This document shows positions 1 to 11,713 of a DNA stretch of 64,000 bases, piece by piece; the first letter of the stretch is position 1, and each line of letters begins with the position of its first letter. Both the position numbers and the translations under genes were made by a program. A model generated the notes under the pieces. The model was not told where the DNA came from. It saw nothing but the letters and a program-made list of their open reading frames with translations, and ran no database searches. The DNA comes from Macrobrachium rosenbergii. Taxonomy: Eukaryota > Arthropoda > Malacostraca > Decapoda > Palaemonidae. The stretch lies in assembly GCF_040412425.1 (NCBI RefSeq), contig NC_089749.1:38722070-38786069 (forward strand). The letters run 5' to 3'.

Positions 1-470
1 CTGCTTATAATCTTCAAGTAGGAAGTCATGGAGGGAGTTTGCTTTATATTCGCCATGACATTCCTCAGATTTCTTTAAGTCTGCCAACTCCCCTTCAAGC
101 AGTAGCAGTCCAAGTAGAATTAACTAGCAAATATACTGTTTGCTCTCTCTACTTACCTCCCAGTGATGATGTCTGCTATAATGATGAAGTAGGGTTGATT
201 AATCAATCCTCAACCGTTTCCTCTTGTAGGAGACATGAACAGTACACATCCATTGTGGGGTGATATTTTTAGCTAATAGAAAAGGAAATCTCAGCATCAC
301 TAGTTGAAAACGAAGACATAGGGATTCTTAATACAGGCACTTTGTCATGTATTGACCTATCCATAGCTAATTCTAAATGCCTTACTGACTTTCACTGGAA
401 AACATTGGATGACTTACTAGTGACCATGAACCAGTAATCGTTAAAAGCAATAGCAGTCCACCAGAGCACA
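1..470 (+). pseudogene. LINE ORF2: AP endonuclease domain remnant
   Basis: The conceptual protein has a GGSLLYIRHDIP segment followed by VCSLYLPPSD, matching the central strands of APE-type endonucleases of I/Jockey LINEs, where the enzyme nicks the target DNA. After position 263 the frame shifts. The pieces ILNTGTLSCIDLSIAN and then SDHEPV-like codons (about 320-435) correspond to the C-terminal part of the domain, including the degraded final catalytic block. The N-terminal catalytic residues lie left of the window. Broken and non-functional. Confidence 0.75.
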
Positions 471-1117
471 GATCTCCTTGCTGGTGCTTGGATAAAGCAG
501 ATTAGACTAAGTTCAGGGAATTAAGTGAAATCAAAGATGATGCAGGTGAGTTTGGCAGTGTTGTTGATGCCAATGACTTACTTAATGGTACTCTTCACAC
601 TGCTGGATTGCATTCCATCCCTAAAACCACTGGCTTATTCTGCCGTCGACCAGTTCCCTCGTGGTTGTCTGAACTCCAGTTACTTCACAAGGCCACAAGA
701 ACTGCTCTAACTAGATGCCAATGAAATCGAACAGAACTTAACATCATAGTATATAAAAAGTGTAAAGCAAAGTTCTGGTGTGCATTAAAAGCAGTCCTTT
801 GCCAATCATGGTCATCTTTTGTTTCTTCAGTGAATAAAAGAACTCTACCTTCAGCCGTATAGATAAGAGTCAATAAAATAGCAGGTAAATATACTTCTAA
901 CCTACCCCCTGTATTAAAGGCTAATGGGGAATAGATCACAGGTGCATTGGAAGTGAGTAACAAATTAGCAGACCATTTTGAAAAAGTTTCCCAGAAATAG
1001 GAAACATTTCCTGGATTCCAATATTATTCCAGGGAAGAACAAAAACCACTTGATTTTTCATCCAATGAAGAAGAACCCTAAAATGTTCCATTTAATGAGA
1101 GAGAGTTTGATTCTGCC

Positions 1118-2550
1118 TTGTCAACATGTACAGATACAGCCCCAGGCCCTGATGAGGTTCCATATGCAATGATTAAGCATTCAGTATGTAAAAACACTAA
1201 GCTTTTCATAATTAGCATTATCAATAGAATTTGGCGTGATCACAGTTTCCCATCAGTTTGGGAACTAGCTTTAATTTTAGCCTTTTTAAAAACCGGAAAG
1301 GATAAATTCTTATCTGCAAGCTACCGCCCAATTGCCTTGACATCTTTGTAAGATTATGGAAAAGATGGTCAATGCAAGGACTGTTTGGGTTTTAGAACAA
1401 CACAATATTTTATCACCTGCACAGTGTGGATTTCGAAAAATGTGTTCTACTATTGATATCTTGATTCATCTCGAGTCATCTATATGTGAATCATTTGCAT
1501 CAAAGCAGCATCATGTTACTATATTCTTTGACCTTGAAAAGGCTTATGACACAACATGGAGATATGGAATCCTTAAAGCCATCCATCAATCAGGACTTAG
1601 AGGAGAACTGCCATTGTTTATTAAGGCCTTTCTGACATGTTGATGTTTTCAAGTTAGAGTTGGTAATCTCTATCAGAAAGCAAATTCCAAGAAGAAGGGG
1701 TCCCGCAAGGTAGTGTTCTTAGTGTTACCCTATTTGCATTTGCTATCAATGGTATTTCTCCTCATATTCCTTATGATGCATTGCACACACTTTTCGTTGA
1801 TGGTCTTTCTATATCATTTGCAGGATCAAGGATGTCTGTTAATGAAAGAAAGCTCCAACTTACAGTAAATAACATCACTAAATGGGGAGATTTAAATGGG
1901 TTTAAATTTTCGACTAGCAAAACAGTTGTTGTCCACTTTTGCCGTATCCGTGGGCTTCATCCAGACCCAGATATATATATGAAAAGCCAAATAATTCCCT
2001 ATGTAGAGGAAAACAGATTCCTTGGTTTAATTTTTGATCGTGGGTTGACATGGTGTCTCGTCAAAAGACGTTAAAGACAAAGTGTCAGAAGATTTAAACC
2101 ATTTTTAATGTTTTAGCTCACACATCCTGGGGTGCAGACCGTCAAATACTTTTAAGGTTGCATAAAGCCCTGGTTTTATCGAAGTCGTTTTATGAGTGTG
2201 AAGTATACTCTTCTGCAACCCCCAGCAGGTTGAAAATGCTTGACTCTATAAATCATGCAAGCATCAGACTGGTCATTATGGTGCTTTCAAGACCTCACCA
2301 ATATCAAGCATGTTGGTTGATGGTGGGGAGTTGCCTTTACAACTCCATCGCCAGTCAATCATCCTTCACTACTGGTATAGGATGCAGAGACTTCCCAGTT
2401 CTCTAGCCTTTCAAATTATAACAAAAAAGGACATTTTAGGCACTATGAGATGCATCCTAAATGTCCACAACCTTACAGGTACAGACTTGAGCAGTTACTT
2501 GGCACTACTGATAGTAGAAATGTGGTGCTTCCTTATAAAACGTCAGTAAC
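1118..2550 (+). pseudogene. LINE ORF2: reverse transcriptase domain, broken
   Basis: Reverse transcriptase blocks occur in order: SYRPIALTS (near 1319-1345, before a stop at 1349-1351), CGFRK (near 1425), and FFDLEKAYDTTW (about 1530-1560), which carries the first catalytic Asp. The GVPQGS block survives near 1697-1715 in another frame. The YADD/FADD-type box is altered to FVDG (about 1793-1804), so a catalytic Asp is lost. A thumb-like segment follows (2158-2550). At least four frame changes separate these blocks. Confidence 0.85.
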
Positions 2551-2639
2551 CCCGCCATGGAAATTAATAGAAATTTTTATTTTGTAAATATTTTTGGTTT
2601 TAAGAAAAATATGACATATAGAGAGATCTGTTCCATATT

Positions 2640-3465
2640 TATGGAACACAGTGAGGTTCATAAAGACTCAACTTGTGTATTCATAGATGGCTCCAAATCC
2701 AGTGCTGGGGTTTGATTTGGAGTTTTTAGTAATATGCTTTGCACCAAAGGTGCACTTCCTATTTTAACATCTATTTTTATGGCAGAGTTGCTTGGGATTT
2801 TAAATGCTACTGAAAAAATAGCAATTAATGACGAAACAAATTCTACAATTTTTAGTGATTCTAAGAGTGCATTACAGGCACTTCTTGGTTTTAAAAATTC
2901 AGCAATGGGTGCACCTATTATTATACAAAGGAACACAAATTAGTTTTTGTTGGGTTTCAGCACATGCTGGTGTGCATGGAAATGAAGACGCTGACAGACT
3001 GGCCAAAGCAGCAGCTCTAGATTTACTTCCAAGGAAGTGTCTACTTTTATATAATGATTTCTTCCCAAGCATTAGAAAATTTATAATTAATTTTTGTCAA
3101 GAGTATTGGAATAGTATAGGGGAATGTAAAATTAAAGAAATTACGGGTGTTACCTTTCCTTGGAAGTATAGCAGTATGCCTAGAAGCTGGGAGACTGCTC
3201 TTTGCCGCTTTAGGATTGGGCATACTCGCCTAACAGCTTTTTGATGGGCGGGGAGAATCAACCTTTTTGTGAGGATTGTCTGGTTCCCTTGACTGTGAGG
3301 CACTTGTTGGTTGAGTGCCCCAGTCTTGGGGATATTAGAAGCTCTGAGGCTCTTGGTCGGGATGGCAGGTTCATCCTAGCCAAGATCCTTGGAGAGGATG
3401 TAGTGTATAATGCCAGTGGCATTTTTAGATTTATTATTGACGCTGGTCTTCTCCCAAAAATATAA
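2640..3465 (+). pseudogene. LINE ORF2: RNase H domain and C-terminal tail, broken
   Basis: RNase H motifs appear in order: FIDGSKS (about 2682), AELLGIL (about 2782), FSDSKSALQAL (about 2850) and a HAGVHGNEDADRLAK block (about 2962), which together supply the Asp-Glu-Asp-Asp set. The frame changes between about 2890 and 2945. The tail includes VRHLLVECPSLGDIR (about 3295), a Cys/His-type terminal motif seen in I-clade ORF2 proteins, and ends at a TAA at 3463-3465. Confidence 0.85.
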
Positions 3466-3602
3466 TATTTCATTCATTTTTTTATCCATTTTTTGTTTTT
3501 ATAGTAGCTATGTTGTTCATTTAATTGATATCAGCATCAGTGACCCAGTTGTCACGATGCCATATAACTCAAAATCATTCATTCATTCCTTTAAAAAAAA
3601 AA

Positions 3603-3838
3603 GGTGTGTGAGTTTATGTTTACAAAGGAGAAAGTTGTTAAATTATATAAAATTTTATTTTTAGAAATAAAATTTTTATTTCTAAATCTAAAATTGCAAT
3701 TGTTTTAAAAGGAATGTCAGTAAGCAAACAATAAAATTCTAAGCTTTCAGTTCATGGAACTCTGACCTCATTATTTTTTCAGTATTTTGAATAAATATAA
3801 AAAAACATAAAATAACCACTTTTGTAAAAACCTTGCTA
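3603..3838. other. AT-rich flank, nothing recognised
   Basis: AT-rich sequence between the LINE tail and the inverted-repeat element. No coding signal or repeat is recognised. Confidence 0.4.
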
Positions 3839-4516
3839 CTGAAATCTAGCTCATCCACACACTTTGGCAGCCAATCAGAAAGGTAACCTCTACAGTCAAG
3901 AACTTACCTATCACTCCCCGCCCCCCCAATAAAAGCCGAGTCAGAAGAGGTAAATTTCATAGGACAAATCAATCTCATTCAGAGTTCCTGTGTGTCCCTT
4001 TCCTTTACACTGAAGAACTCTCAGATCAACCAATAGACTAGCAGGGTTTTCACCCTAGCAGTAGATGAAATCAATACGGCCAAGCCCTACCACTAAAGAA
4101 AAGCCACTACTAGACTAAATATACCACTTGAGTTCTGTCTTACTTAATTCTTAAGAGCCCAATTCGCCTTCTGCTAACTAAGTAGACCCAGCACGGTATT
4201 CACATAACAGTCAAGTGATTAACAGAGTAGGTCCCACCATGCCTACTGCTACAAAATGCCACACAATATGATGGAAAAGTTCTGGCTTTGCTCCCCCTTG
4301 AGCGCCTGATGTCGTCCTACAAGGACATAAGGACAAGCTGTTAATATACAGGAAAAGGCCACACATGAACTTGGAGTACGACCGATTCACTCTAAAAAAA
4401 CTTACATCTTTTGACCGGGCACTGCAAACATGAAAATAGTCACATAAATCCATGACCACATATTATAGCTTTGTGATTGGCTGCCAAAGCTGGTGGCTGA
4501 GCCAGATTTCGGCAGT
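3839..4516. mobile_element. Short non-autonomous element with inverted ends (MITE-like; solo LTR possible)
   Basis: About 39 bp at the left (GAAATCT..GCTCA..CCAC then CTTTGGCAGCCAATCA, 3839-3880) recur as a reverse complement at the right (4473-4516) with few mismatches. They enclose about 600 bp with no coding potential. A CCAAT-like box lies inside each end, and an AATAAAAGCCGAGTCAGAAG stretch sits at 3928-3947. That resembles an LTR promoter/polyA region, so a solo LTR is an alternative. No clear target duplication was found. Confidence 0.45.
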
Positions 4517-5360
4517 TAACCTTATGAAGCTTACAATGACTCTGAAGCCAGCCTCGGAAGAATAATTTGGCAGCTAGTTATTTTGTTTCTCTCGCAGTAT
4601 GTAATTTCTTTTGGCTGAATACGGTATAGATTTTAGTTAATTATAAGCACATGTAGGTACAAGTGCTCATTGCCAAACTCTCCCTTTCTTCTTTTCTTTA
4701 CTCCATCACCACTTTTTCACTTTGTGATATGGAAACACACTTGAGATAAACAAAATAAAGACTGTTAGTACGAAAGGCCTAAGAATACTCTAAATTTGAC
4801 CCTCTTTGACGAAGTGGCCGAATAAAGCTCTATGGTATGTTCATACCAAAATATGGCGACAGGAGAGAAAAAAAGACAAAGTGTTACCATTCTGTCTCTC
4901 TCTACATGCAGTATTTAAAAGAACTTTTTATGCCCTCTATTTCCTATCATTCATATGTACCTGAAATGTGCCAAGCTAAGTCTGTGCACAATTTGGGAAG
5001 GTATATCATGGCATTTGCAGAGATTTGTTCTAAAAGGGTTCCTAGGAGGTAATACAGGATCTTCACAGCACCCAATGGTTCCAGATGCACTGCTTCCTGA
5101 CTTACACTTTTAATCTGTTCCATCTGGTTTCTTTTCACTTTATTGCCAAACATTTTCAACTTTACTTTGTTCCATTTCAATTATGATTTCATAAATAATT
5201 TAGACAAGCCCTGTGGGGGGTCTATATATGGGACTCAGTTGTTACATTAAACTAACTAATAATAATATCAAAATTTACATAAGCATGAAATGAGAGCAAG
5301 TGGAAAAATGAATTAATCCCTATTTGCCTTACATTTATGCTTTTTTAATTAAAAGAATGT
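4517..5360. other. Non-coding, no feature seen
   Basis: AT-rich sequence without a convincing reading frame or recognised repeat. It lies downstream of the minus-strand host gene. Confidence 0.4.
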
Positions 5361-5361
5361 T

Positions 5362-5783
5362 TTTATTCCCTATTTCTCGTTTGCCAATAAACTGGTAATT
5401 AATGTACCAAAATTTGCTAATACATGTACTGTATTGTACTGTACGTGTATACTGTAGAAAATGGTGGATTACTATATGTTGAACTAATTTATACTATACA
5501 CATTGGAGAGATTTTTTCTGTCTGTATTTTTCTAGTTATCCACAAAAGTTAAGGATAAATTACTATGGATAATAGAGAGCCTACTGTATAATAAAACTTC
5601 TGCAGAAAGAGTAATGAGGACAAAAGCCCTTCAATTCAAAGCTGATAAAAATAACAGAATATCAGTACAGTCACTAATATTTACATGATTGTACTCAAAA
5701 TTGCATATCATCAAAAGTAAATTTTTTTCACAACTAAATGTCTCCAATCTGTCTTTCATAACAATGCCTAAACTTCCACTTCA
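5362..5783 (-). other. Probable 3' UTR of the minus-strand host gene
   Basis: Follows the stop of the terminal exon. The minus strand carries an AATAAA hexamer (complement of TTTATT at 5362-5367) about 420 bp after the stop, a plausible polyadenylation signal. The true end is an inference without transcript data. Confidence 0.35.
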
Positions 5784-5975
5784 TTACTGCTCTACTCTGT
5801 TGCTCCTCCTAAGTTGCAAGTTTTTTCTTCTTCTATGAACTTTCAAAGGTCCCTCAGCTTCATCATCACTGTCTTCATCTTCCGGCGTGCTGAGAGTTAC
5901 TGTTTTTCGTGGAAGTGTCTGCACATAGGATGACATCTTAGGATCAGCCTCTGAATCATCATCTAAAGAATCATC
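5784..5975 (-). CDS. Last coding exon of an unidentified host gene (acidic/basic C-terminal tail)
   Basis: The minus strand shows a polypyrimidine-containing splice acceptor ending TACTTCAG (5976-5983), followed by 63 open codons and tandem stops (TAA, TGA). Only one frame is open, starting in phase 0 with GAT GAT. The peptide begins DDSLDDDSEADPK, has an acidic Ser/Glu stretch (PEDEDSDDEAEG) and ends in a basic tail with HRRRKN and RRSNRVEQ. This composition is typical of C-termini of nuclear, chromatin-associated proteins, but the family is not recognised and no function is assigned. Upstream exons should lie at higher coordinates or beyond the window, with transposon-filled introns. It is the only segment here that reads like unmutated host coding sequence. 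Confidence 0.6.
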   Translation of the reverse strand, partial: DDSLDDDSEADPKMSSYVQTLPRKTVTLSTPEDEDSDDEAEGPLKVHRRRKNLQLRRSNRVEQ

Positions 5976-5983
5976 CTGAAGTA

Positions 5984-6239
5984 TACAGAATACATTAAGA
6001 CTTGAAAGAAATGCAATGGTGATAAAATAGGATTTAAAAAACCTCTGCTACATACTATTTGCCATGTGTAGTGTTGTATGAGTTATGCACATATTACTTT
6101 AGTATGGCTTTTGTTTCTCATAATTTTAAACATATCTTCTGTGAATAGAGCACAGTAACTTTATACCCATCAATCAAATACACGATTATTATCCTTAATA
6201 ATAAGTGAATTTTTCACAAAATCATATATGAATGGAATG
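5984..6239 (-). other. Intron sequence upstream of the terminal exon
   Basis: AT-rich sequence immediately 5' of the splice acceptor on the minus strand. Nothing else is recognised. Confidence 0.35.
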
Positions 6240-6535
6240 GAATATAAACTCTGGGCCAGAGGCCAAGCACTGATCCTATGAGGTCATTCAGCACTGAAAG
6301 GGAAATTGAGCAAAAGGATTTAAAGGAGTTGCAACATGAAAAGCTTGCAGTTACACTATGAAACATTTGTTAGGAGAGTGGAAAGTAAGATGGAAAGAAA
6401 CGAATAAGGGAAGTACAGTAAAAGGAATGAAAAGGGTTACAACTTGGGGCCAAAATGACGCTGCAAAGAACCTTAAGTAATGCCTAAGTGCACGCGTGAG
6501 GTGCACTGATTGCTGTACCCCTACGGAGTTCATTA
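6240..6535 (+). mobile_element. SINE-like repeat, ~295 bp
   Basis: A GC-richer block in AT-rich surroundings, starting with GGCCAGAGGCCAAGCACTG, then a TATGAGGTCATTCAGCACTG motif, and ending with a TGCACGCGTGAGGTGCACTG hairpin-like segment and a CCCCTACGGAG tail. I recognise this layout from repeats often seen in decapod sequences; it is non-coding. Classification as a SINE rests on size and lack of coding sequence. Inserted in the presumed intron. Confidence 0.5.
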
Positions 6536-6738
6536 TGTGAATGTAACTTTCACATTTTTATGGAATATTGGCCTTGGATTACTGATTACTGCAAGTGTTC
6601 CGAATCAATTAATGACATAATAACTGCAAAGGTTAATGATGCCATTTTCAGAAAGACAGATCATAAATTAAGAACTTTAAAACAATTAGAAAAAAATACA
6701 TAGATAAATTACATCTAACAAAACTTAAGAGTACCACC

Positions 6739-7590
6739 TTAAGCTATAAAATTGGATGCCACTGGTATAATCTGCAACATCCCCTCTAAGATTTCTGGCA
6801 AGGATGTAACTGCTATCCCCTCTACCCACCTCAAGAAAGGAATTGATCTCAGATCCCATAGCCTGGGGAATTCAATTAACAAGTTCCTAACAGTCGTTGG
6901 GACCAGGCAATCATTTGCAGTATGGCTGGTGTCCACCAGTCCATAAGAACTGTTGAGTTCAATAAATGTGCCTAATATGGACCTAACGAGAGCCATCTCC
7001 TGAAGTATCAGAAAGATTTCTGATACTTGGAAAGAAGTCATTTCACCTAAGTGGACATCTCCTTGGAAGTAATTCAAGAGCAGCACTTTTGCTAAACTGT
7101 CTTTATCTTCATTTGCAGGAACACTTATACGAACTGGAAACAGCAAAACTGAACTTTCATGCCTCTGCTTTTTAAAATTAGTGAGTTGGTTGAATTAGAA
7201 TCTTTTAGAGCTTCCAAATGCTGTTCTTTATTGAATACAGTATAATAAAAGTATCCTCCTTCATCACTGCTTTTTTTGTTTATAAAAGTCACGAGTGCTG
7301 TATACTTCTGTAAAAAACAATAATGTTAGACAGGGTGCACTCCTAAAATGAAAAGCATTACTATGTACTGCATCAATGCAGGCACTGGATTTCAAACAAG
7401 CTGTAAATATAAAATTGGTATCCAGATGCTGGTGTACGTGTCCATCAAAATACAGAGAGAGAGAGAGAGAATCCCTTCTATGATGTTACACTTAAGACAA
7501 ATACTGACCAAAAGAGAATTCGGGAAGTTTTGAAGATGTAACTGGTATCTTTAATGATAGCACCCAACTTCTCGAAATATTCAACAAGTT
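6739..7590 (-). pseudogene. LINE ORF2: RNase H remnant and C-terminal tail
   Basis: The minus-strand peptide contains VPANEDKDSLAK, matching the last RNase H block (usual form GNEDADxLAK), then TVRNLLIEFPRLWDLRS, which aligns by eye with the VRHLLVECPSLGDIR tail motif of the LINE at 1-3600. It ends at 6739. The first RNase H blocks (7150-7590) are too decayed to place exactly. A short GA tract interrupts at about 7454-7469. Confidence 0.7.
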
Positions 7591-8535
7591 TCACTCTAAA
7601 TTCAGCGACTCAGACAATCTCCTAGCTCTAATTGGGAAAGGTGGTGGAAGGTTATTTATAAATACATCTCTTAATTCAAATAATTTTTTTGTTGGAAAAT
7701 CACTTGTCTGAATTCTTGGAGCACTTTTCATTGTTACTAGCTCTCTATGGAGAGACAGAGGCAGTTCACCACATTCAAATTGTAAAGATGATTTTGGTGA
7801 TGATCTAAAGGCTCCTGAGCATATTCTAAGGCCTTCACTGTGAACAGGGTCTAACATTTTCAGCGCTGCGTCAGATGCTGAGCCATATACAGTACCTCAC
7901 TTCCATAATCAATGATGGCAAGAACTGTTGTTTTATACAGTACAGTAAGGGTATGTCTATGGGCTCCCCAAGTGGTGTTTGATAGTTTTCTAATTAGATT
8001 TAATGCTCTTTTACATTCAGATTTTACATATGTTACGTGGGCTTTCCAGTTCAAGTGAGTATCAAATACTAATCCTAAAAATTTTGCTGTTTGGCCAATT
8101 CGTATACTATGGTTTCTGATTTTTAAATCTATTTCTTCACCTTTCTTCCACTTTTTATTTTTATAAAACATGATTGCTTGAGTTTTATCTATGGAAAATT
8201 TAAAGCCTACAGATGAGGCCCATTCATCTATTTTTACTACTGTATGCTTTTATTAATGATTCGTTCTGCATGTTTTATTTGAGATGCTGAATAATATATG
8301 GCAAAATCATCCATATACAGGTTACTTTTAATGCAAATAAGTAGATTATTACTGATATCACTAATTCCTAAAGTAAACAGTGTGCCACTAAGGATGCTTC
8401 CCTGTGGAACACCATTTTCAAGTGGAAATGTTCTAGACAGAACATCACCAATTCTCACCTGAAAACTGTGATTTGTCAAAAAGTTTTGTATATATCTAGG
8501 TAAATGTCCATGGATGTTGTTGTTTTGTAAAGTTT
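7591..8535 (-). pseudogene. LINE ORF2: RT palm/thumb half (after piggyBac insertion)
   Basis: The minus-strand pieces 8479-8237, 8171-7860 and 7857-7591 run nearly end to end. The first has GVPQGSILSGTLF and an intact YMDDFAIYYS catalytic box. The second has LGLVFDTHLNWKAHV (RT block 7) and ends in an ALAIIDYGSE-type motif (VLAIIDYGSEVLY). The third has LRICSGAFRSSP and the GELPLSLHRE motif of the connection region. The N-terminal RT half lies beyond the insertion at 14391 and above. Confidence 0.85.
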
Positions 8536-8539
8536 TTAA
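8536..8539. repeat. TTAA target duplication, left side of piggyBac copy 1
   Basis: The TTAA directly abuts CCCTTAAACGCC at 8540. The partner TTAA lies at 14387-14390. Confidence 0.85.
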
Positions 8540-8970
8540 CCCTTAAACGCCGAAGCCCTATTTACAAAAACGTCTCCCGTATGCCGGCGGCGTTCGGGAG
8601 CTAGCGCCGAAGCGGAAAAAAAGTTTTTTTCAAATCACAGCACGCTTAGTTTTTAAGATTAAGAGTTCATTTTTGGCTCCTTTTTTCTCATTGCCTGAAG
8701 TTTAGTATGCAACCATCAGAAATAAAAAAAAAATATCATTATCATATATAAATATTGGAATATATGACAGCAAAAAAAAAAAAACTCGTATATAATTGTA
8801 TACAAATCGCGCTGTAAGCAAAACGTTTAAAGCTGTTGAGTTAATTTTTCTTAGTTGTATTGTACACTAAATTGCGATGATTTTGGTACATAACAGATTG
8901 TAAAACGATTAAAGCAACACAGAGAAAATATTATCACAAAATGATGCATGAATTCGTAACGCACGGACAT
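8540..8970 (-). other. 3' terminal region of piggyBac copy 1
   Basis: Non-coding. After the 12-bp end there is a GC-rich segment with CGCCGAAGC twice (about 8548 and 8605), then AT-rich sequence. Positions 8738-8970 match 63770-64000 in reverse complement, so the same terminal region continues beyond the right edge of the window in the second copy. Confidence 0.75.
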
Positions 8971-9692
8971 AAAAAAGTTTTTTTCCAAAATTCACCATAA
9001 ATCGAAATATTGTGCTAGAGACTTTCCAATTGTTTAAAAATGAAGGAAATTGATTGAATGTTACTAGATTGTAAGTTTTTTAGCTTACAATTGCATTTTT
9101 TTACCATTTCGATTGAGTTAAAGTTGACCGAAGGTTGATTTGTTTCTATTTATCGTTATTTATATGAAAATATTTCAAAAATGGTAAAAGCTAAAAGCAT
9201 GATTTATTTTTTGTTGTATTCTACATGAAATTGTGCACATTTTGATGTATAACACTTTATGTGACGAATAATATAAAACGGCGAAAAAATTACGACAAGG
9301 TGACTCAAGAAATGCTAGGATTTTTAGCGGAGTTCATGCGCGTGGATGGAAGGAAAAAGTTTTTTTCAAAAATTCACCATAAATCGAAATATTGTGCCAG
9401 AGACTTTCTGTTTGTTGCAAAATGAAGGTAAAGGATTGATTGTTACTAGAATGTAAGAATTTTGGCTTACGATTGCGTTTTTTTAGCATTTCGATCGAGT
9501 TAAAGTTGACCGAAGGTTGATTTTTTTCTATTTATCGTTATTTATATAAAAATATTTCAAAAATGGTAAAAGCTAAAAGCATGATTTATTTTTAGTTGTA
9601 TTCTACATGAAATTGCGCACATTTTGATGTATAACACTTTATGTAACGAATAATATAAAACGGCGAAAAAATTACGACAATGTGACTCAAGA
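8970..9692 (-). repeat. ~380-bp tandem repeat units inside piggyBac copy 1 (part 1)
   Basis: The marker AATTCACCATAAATCG recurs at about 8990 and 9370, a 380-bp period. Each unit also carries GACTTTCC/GACTTTCT, TTTCGATYGAGTTAAAGTTGACCGAAGG, a TTATATRAAAATATTTCAAAAATG stretch and CGGCGAAAAAATTACGACAA. The next unit is interrupted by the LTR element at 9698. No coding capacity. Confidence 0.85.
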
Positions 9693-9697
9693 AATGC

Positions 9698-10236
<539 letters not shown>

Positions 10237-10244
10237 ATAATATT

Positions 10245-10262
10245 TGGCGCCCAACGTGGGGC
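10245..10262 (+). other. Primer-binding site, tRNA-Lys type
   Basis: TGGCGCCCAACGTGGGGC begins eight bases after the 5' LTR. It is complementary to the 3' end of a tRNA-Lys (CTT-type) as known from other retroelements. It primes minus-strand DNA synthesis. Confidence 0.8.
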
Positions 10263-10319
10263 GGCTGGTGTTGCAGCTGCAATTAAGATTGGTGGTGGGT
10301 GGTGTGACTGGAGGAAAGG

Positions 10320-11069
10320 ATGGAAGAGGAACTGGTGAGGTTGAGAGAGGAGTTGCGGCTGGCAAGAGAGGAAAATGCATGGTTGAGGAGTGAGAATGAG
10401 AACTTGAGGCTGCAGTTGGAAGAGATGGGATCATTGGTAAAAGGAGCGAAAGAGGAAATGAAAGGGGAGATGAAAGAGTCAGAAGAGAGGGTGGATAAAA
10501 AGTTGGAGGGAATGATGAAAAGTGTGGAAGAAATGGTGAAAGGTATGTTCAAGGGTGTTTTTGGAGAAGGGGCTGTTGGAGGCAGGTTCTCTGGAACGTG
10601 TGAAGGGGCAAGAGAGAAAGAAAAGGAGGAAGAAGTGAATGGAAGCGTGAGTGATGAAAGTGATATGGGAATAGGAAGTAAGAAACGAGAGAATGAGAGG
10701 CAGGGTAAGGAAAAGGGGAATGAAAAGCAAGGGAAGGAACAGAAGGGAAGTAAGGATAAGTCAGGGGAAGAAAAAGGGAAGAAGGGAAAGGGAAAGGAAA
10801 CTGGTAAGAAGGGTAAGGAAGTGGGAAAGGCAGGAAAGAAGGGAGAGGGTGAAGGCAGTAGTGATAGTGAGGTGGATGGAGGTGAATGGATAAAAGTGGA
10901 TAAAAAGAGGGGAAAGAAGAGTGTAATGAGTAAGATGAATGTAAGTGCGGAAGTGGACTCTTTGTATTCGGAAGAGGGTATGAAAGGACGGAGTGAAAGT
11001 AGCAAAAGTGAGAGTGAAAGTGAGAAAGAAGTGAGAAAGGCTATGTATGTGAGGGAGGTACCCCGCTGA
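10320..11069 (+). CDS. Gag-like protein, N-terminal coiled-coil and charged region
   Basis: Open for 249 codons from ATG at 10320 to TGA at 11067. Residues 1-80 form a coiled coil with Leu/Glu/Arg heptads (EELVRLREELRLAREENAWL and onward), suited to multimerisation. Residues 95-200 are almost entirely Lys/Glu/Gly/Ser, from extremely purine-rich DNA. The start is the first ATG after the primer site. The protein continues in another frame after a break near 11069, so the element's Gag is split in this copy. The complement strand also has long open frames, which is a by-product of purine-only codons. Confidence 0.7.
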   Translation: MEEELVRLREELRLAREENAWLRSENENLRLQLEEMGSLVKGAKEEMKGEMKESEERVDKKLEGMMKSVEEMVKGMFKGVFGEGAVGGRFSGTCEGAREKEKEEEVNGSVSDESDMGIGSKKRENERQGKEKGNEKQGKEQKGSKDKSGEEKGKKGKGKETGKKGKEVGKAGKKGEGEGSSDSEVDGGEWIKVDKKRGKKSVMSKMNVSAEVDSLYSEEGMKGRSESSKSESESEKEVRKAMYVREVPR

Positions 11070-11713
11070 GAAAGGTATAATGAGTATGGAAGTAGGGATG
11101 TGCATGATTTCTTTAGGGAGTATGAAAGGTTTTGTCAGGATAAGTATGGGGAGAGTAAGAGTGTGGGCACGAGAATTAGGAGAATATTTGACTGGGTTTT
11201 TGCTTGATATGTACAGGGTTATTATGAGTGTGGGAGATGTTGAGTATGAAAGCTAGACTAGTTGAGCAAGTGAGGCGTATGAAAGCAAGTGTTAAGTATA
11301 AGAGGAAGAATGAATTTGATGAGGCAAGAATGAAAGCTGGGGAAACCTTGTCACTGTATGCTTGTAGGCTGGAGACGTTGGCAAGGAAGAAGTTTGGGGA
11401 TGATGGGATAGATGAATGTAAGGAGTTAGTACGGAAGTTGTTAGGGACAGTGCCAGATGGAGTTAGAGAATTTGTGAACTTGAAGCGGAAGGAGAAGAAA
11501 AGATGGACGAATGAAAGGTTGACTTGGGGAGAAATTTTGGAAATTGTAGAAGATTATGAGCTTGACAGGGTTATAAAAGAGAGCAGAAGTGTGAGTGTAC
11601 GGGCTGGGGTAGATGAGAGAGTGCCAGAGTTTGGAAGCTTTAGGGATGCAATGTTGTGGGGCCCAATGAGAATGGCTGATAGTGTAATAAGACAGGAGTG
11701 TAAGAGCAAGTAA
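11070..11713 (+). pseudogene. Gag-like protein, capsid-like middle part (frame-shifted)
   Basis: In a new frame, RYNEYGSRDVHDFFREYERFC and IRRIFDWVFA are followed by a TGA near 11204-11206 and small shifts. The frame is then open from 11228 to 11713, with NEFDEARMKAGETLSLYACRLETLARKKFG and RRWTNERLTWGEILEIVEDYELDR. Spacing and the ETLSLYACRLETLARKKF motif are typical of retrotransposon capsid domains (the SLxxYAxRLxxLA pattern). It ends at a TAA at 11711-11713, overlapping the next frame by about 20 bases. Confidence 0.7.

Larger units (their letters stand above)
1..3600 (+). mobile_element. I-superfamily (Nimb/I-like) LINE, decayed, 5' end outside window
   Basis: Non-LTR retrotransposon read on the plus strand. 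The order is AP endonuclease debris (1-470), reverse transcriptase (about 1118-2550), RNase H (about 2640-3030) and a C-terminal segment ending at 3465. An RNase H domain after the RT points to the I superfamily. The 3' end has an AT-rich UTR, a short TCAT-type repeat (about 3573-3588) and an A run (3591-3602), as expected for target-primed insertion. Many frameshifts and stops show it is dead. ORF1 is not in the window. A second, related but not identical element lies at 6680-17600 in the opposite orientation. Confidence 0.88.
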
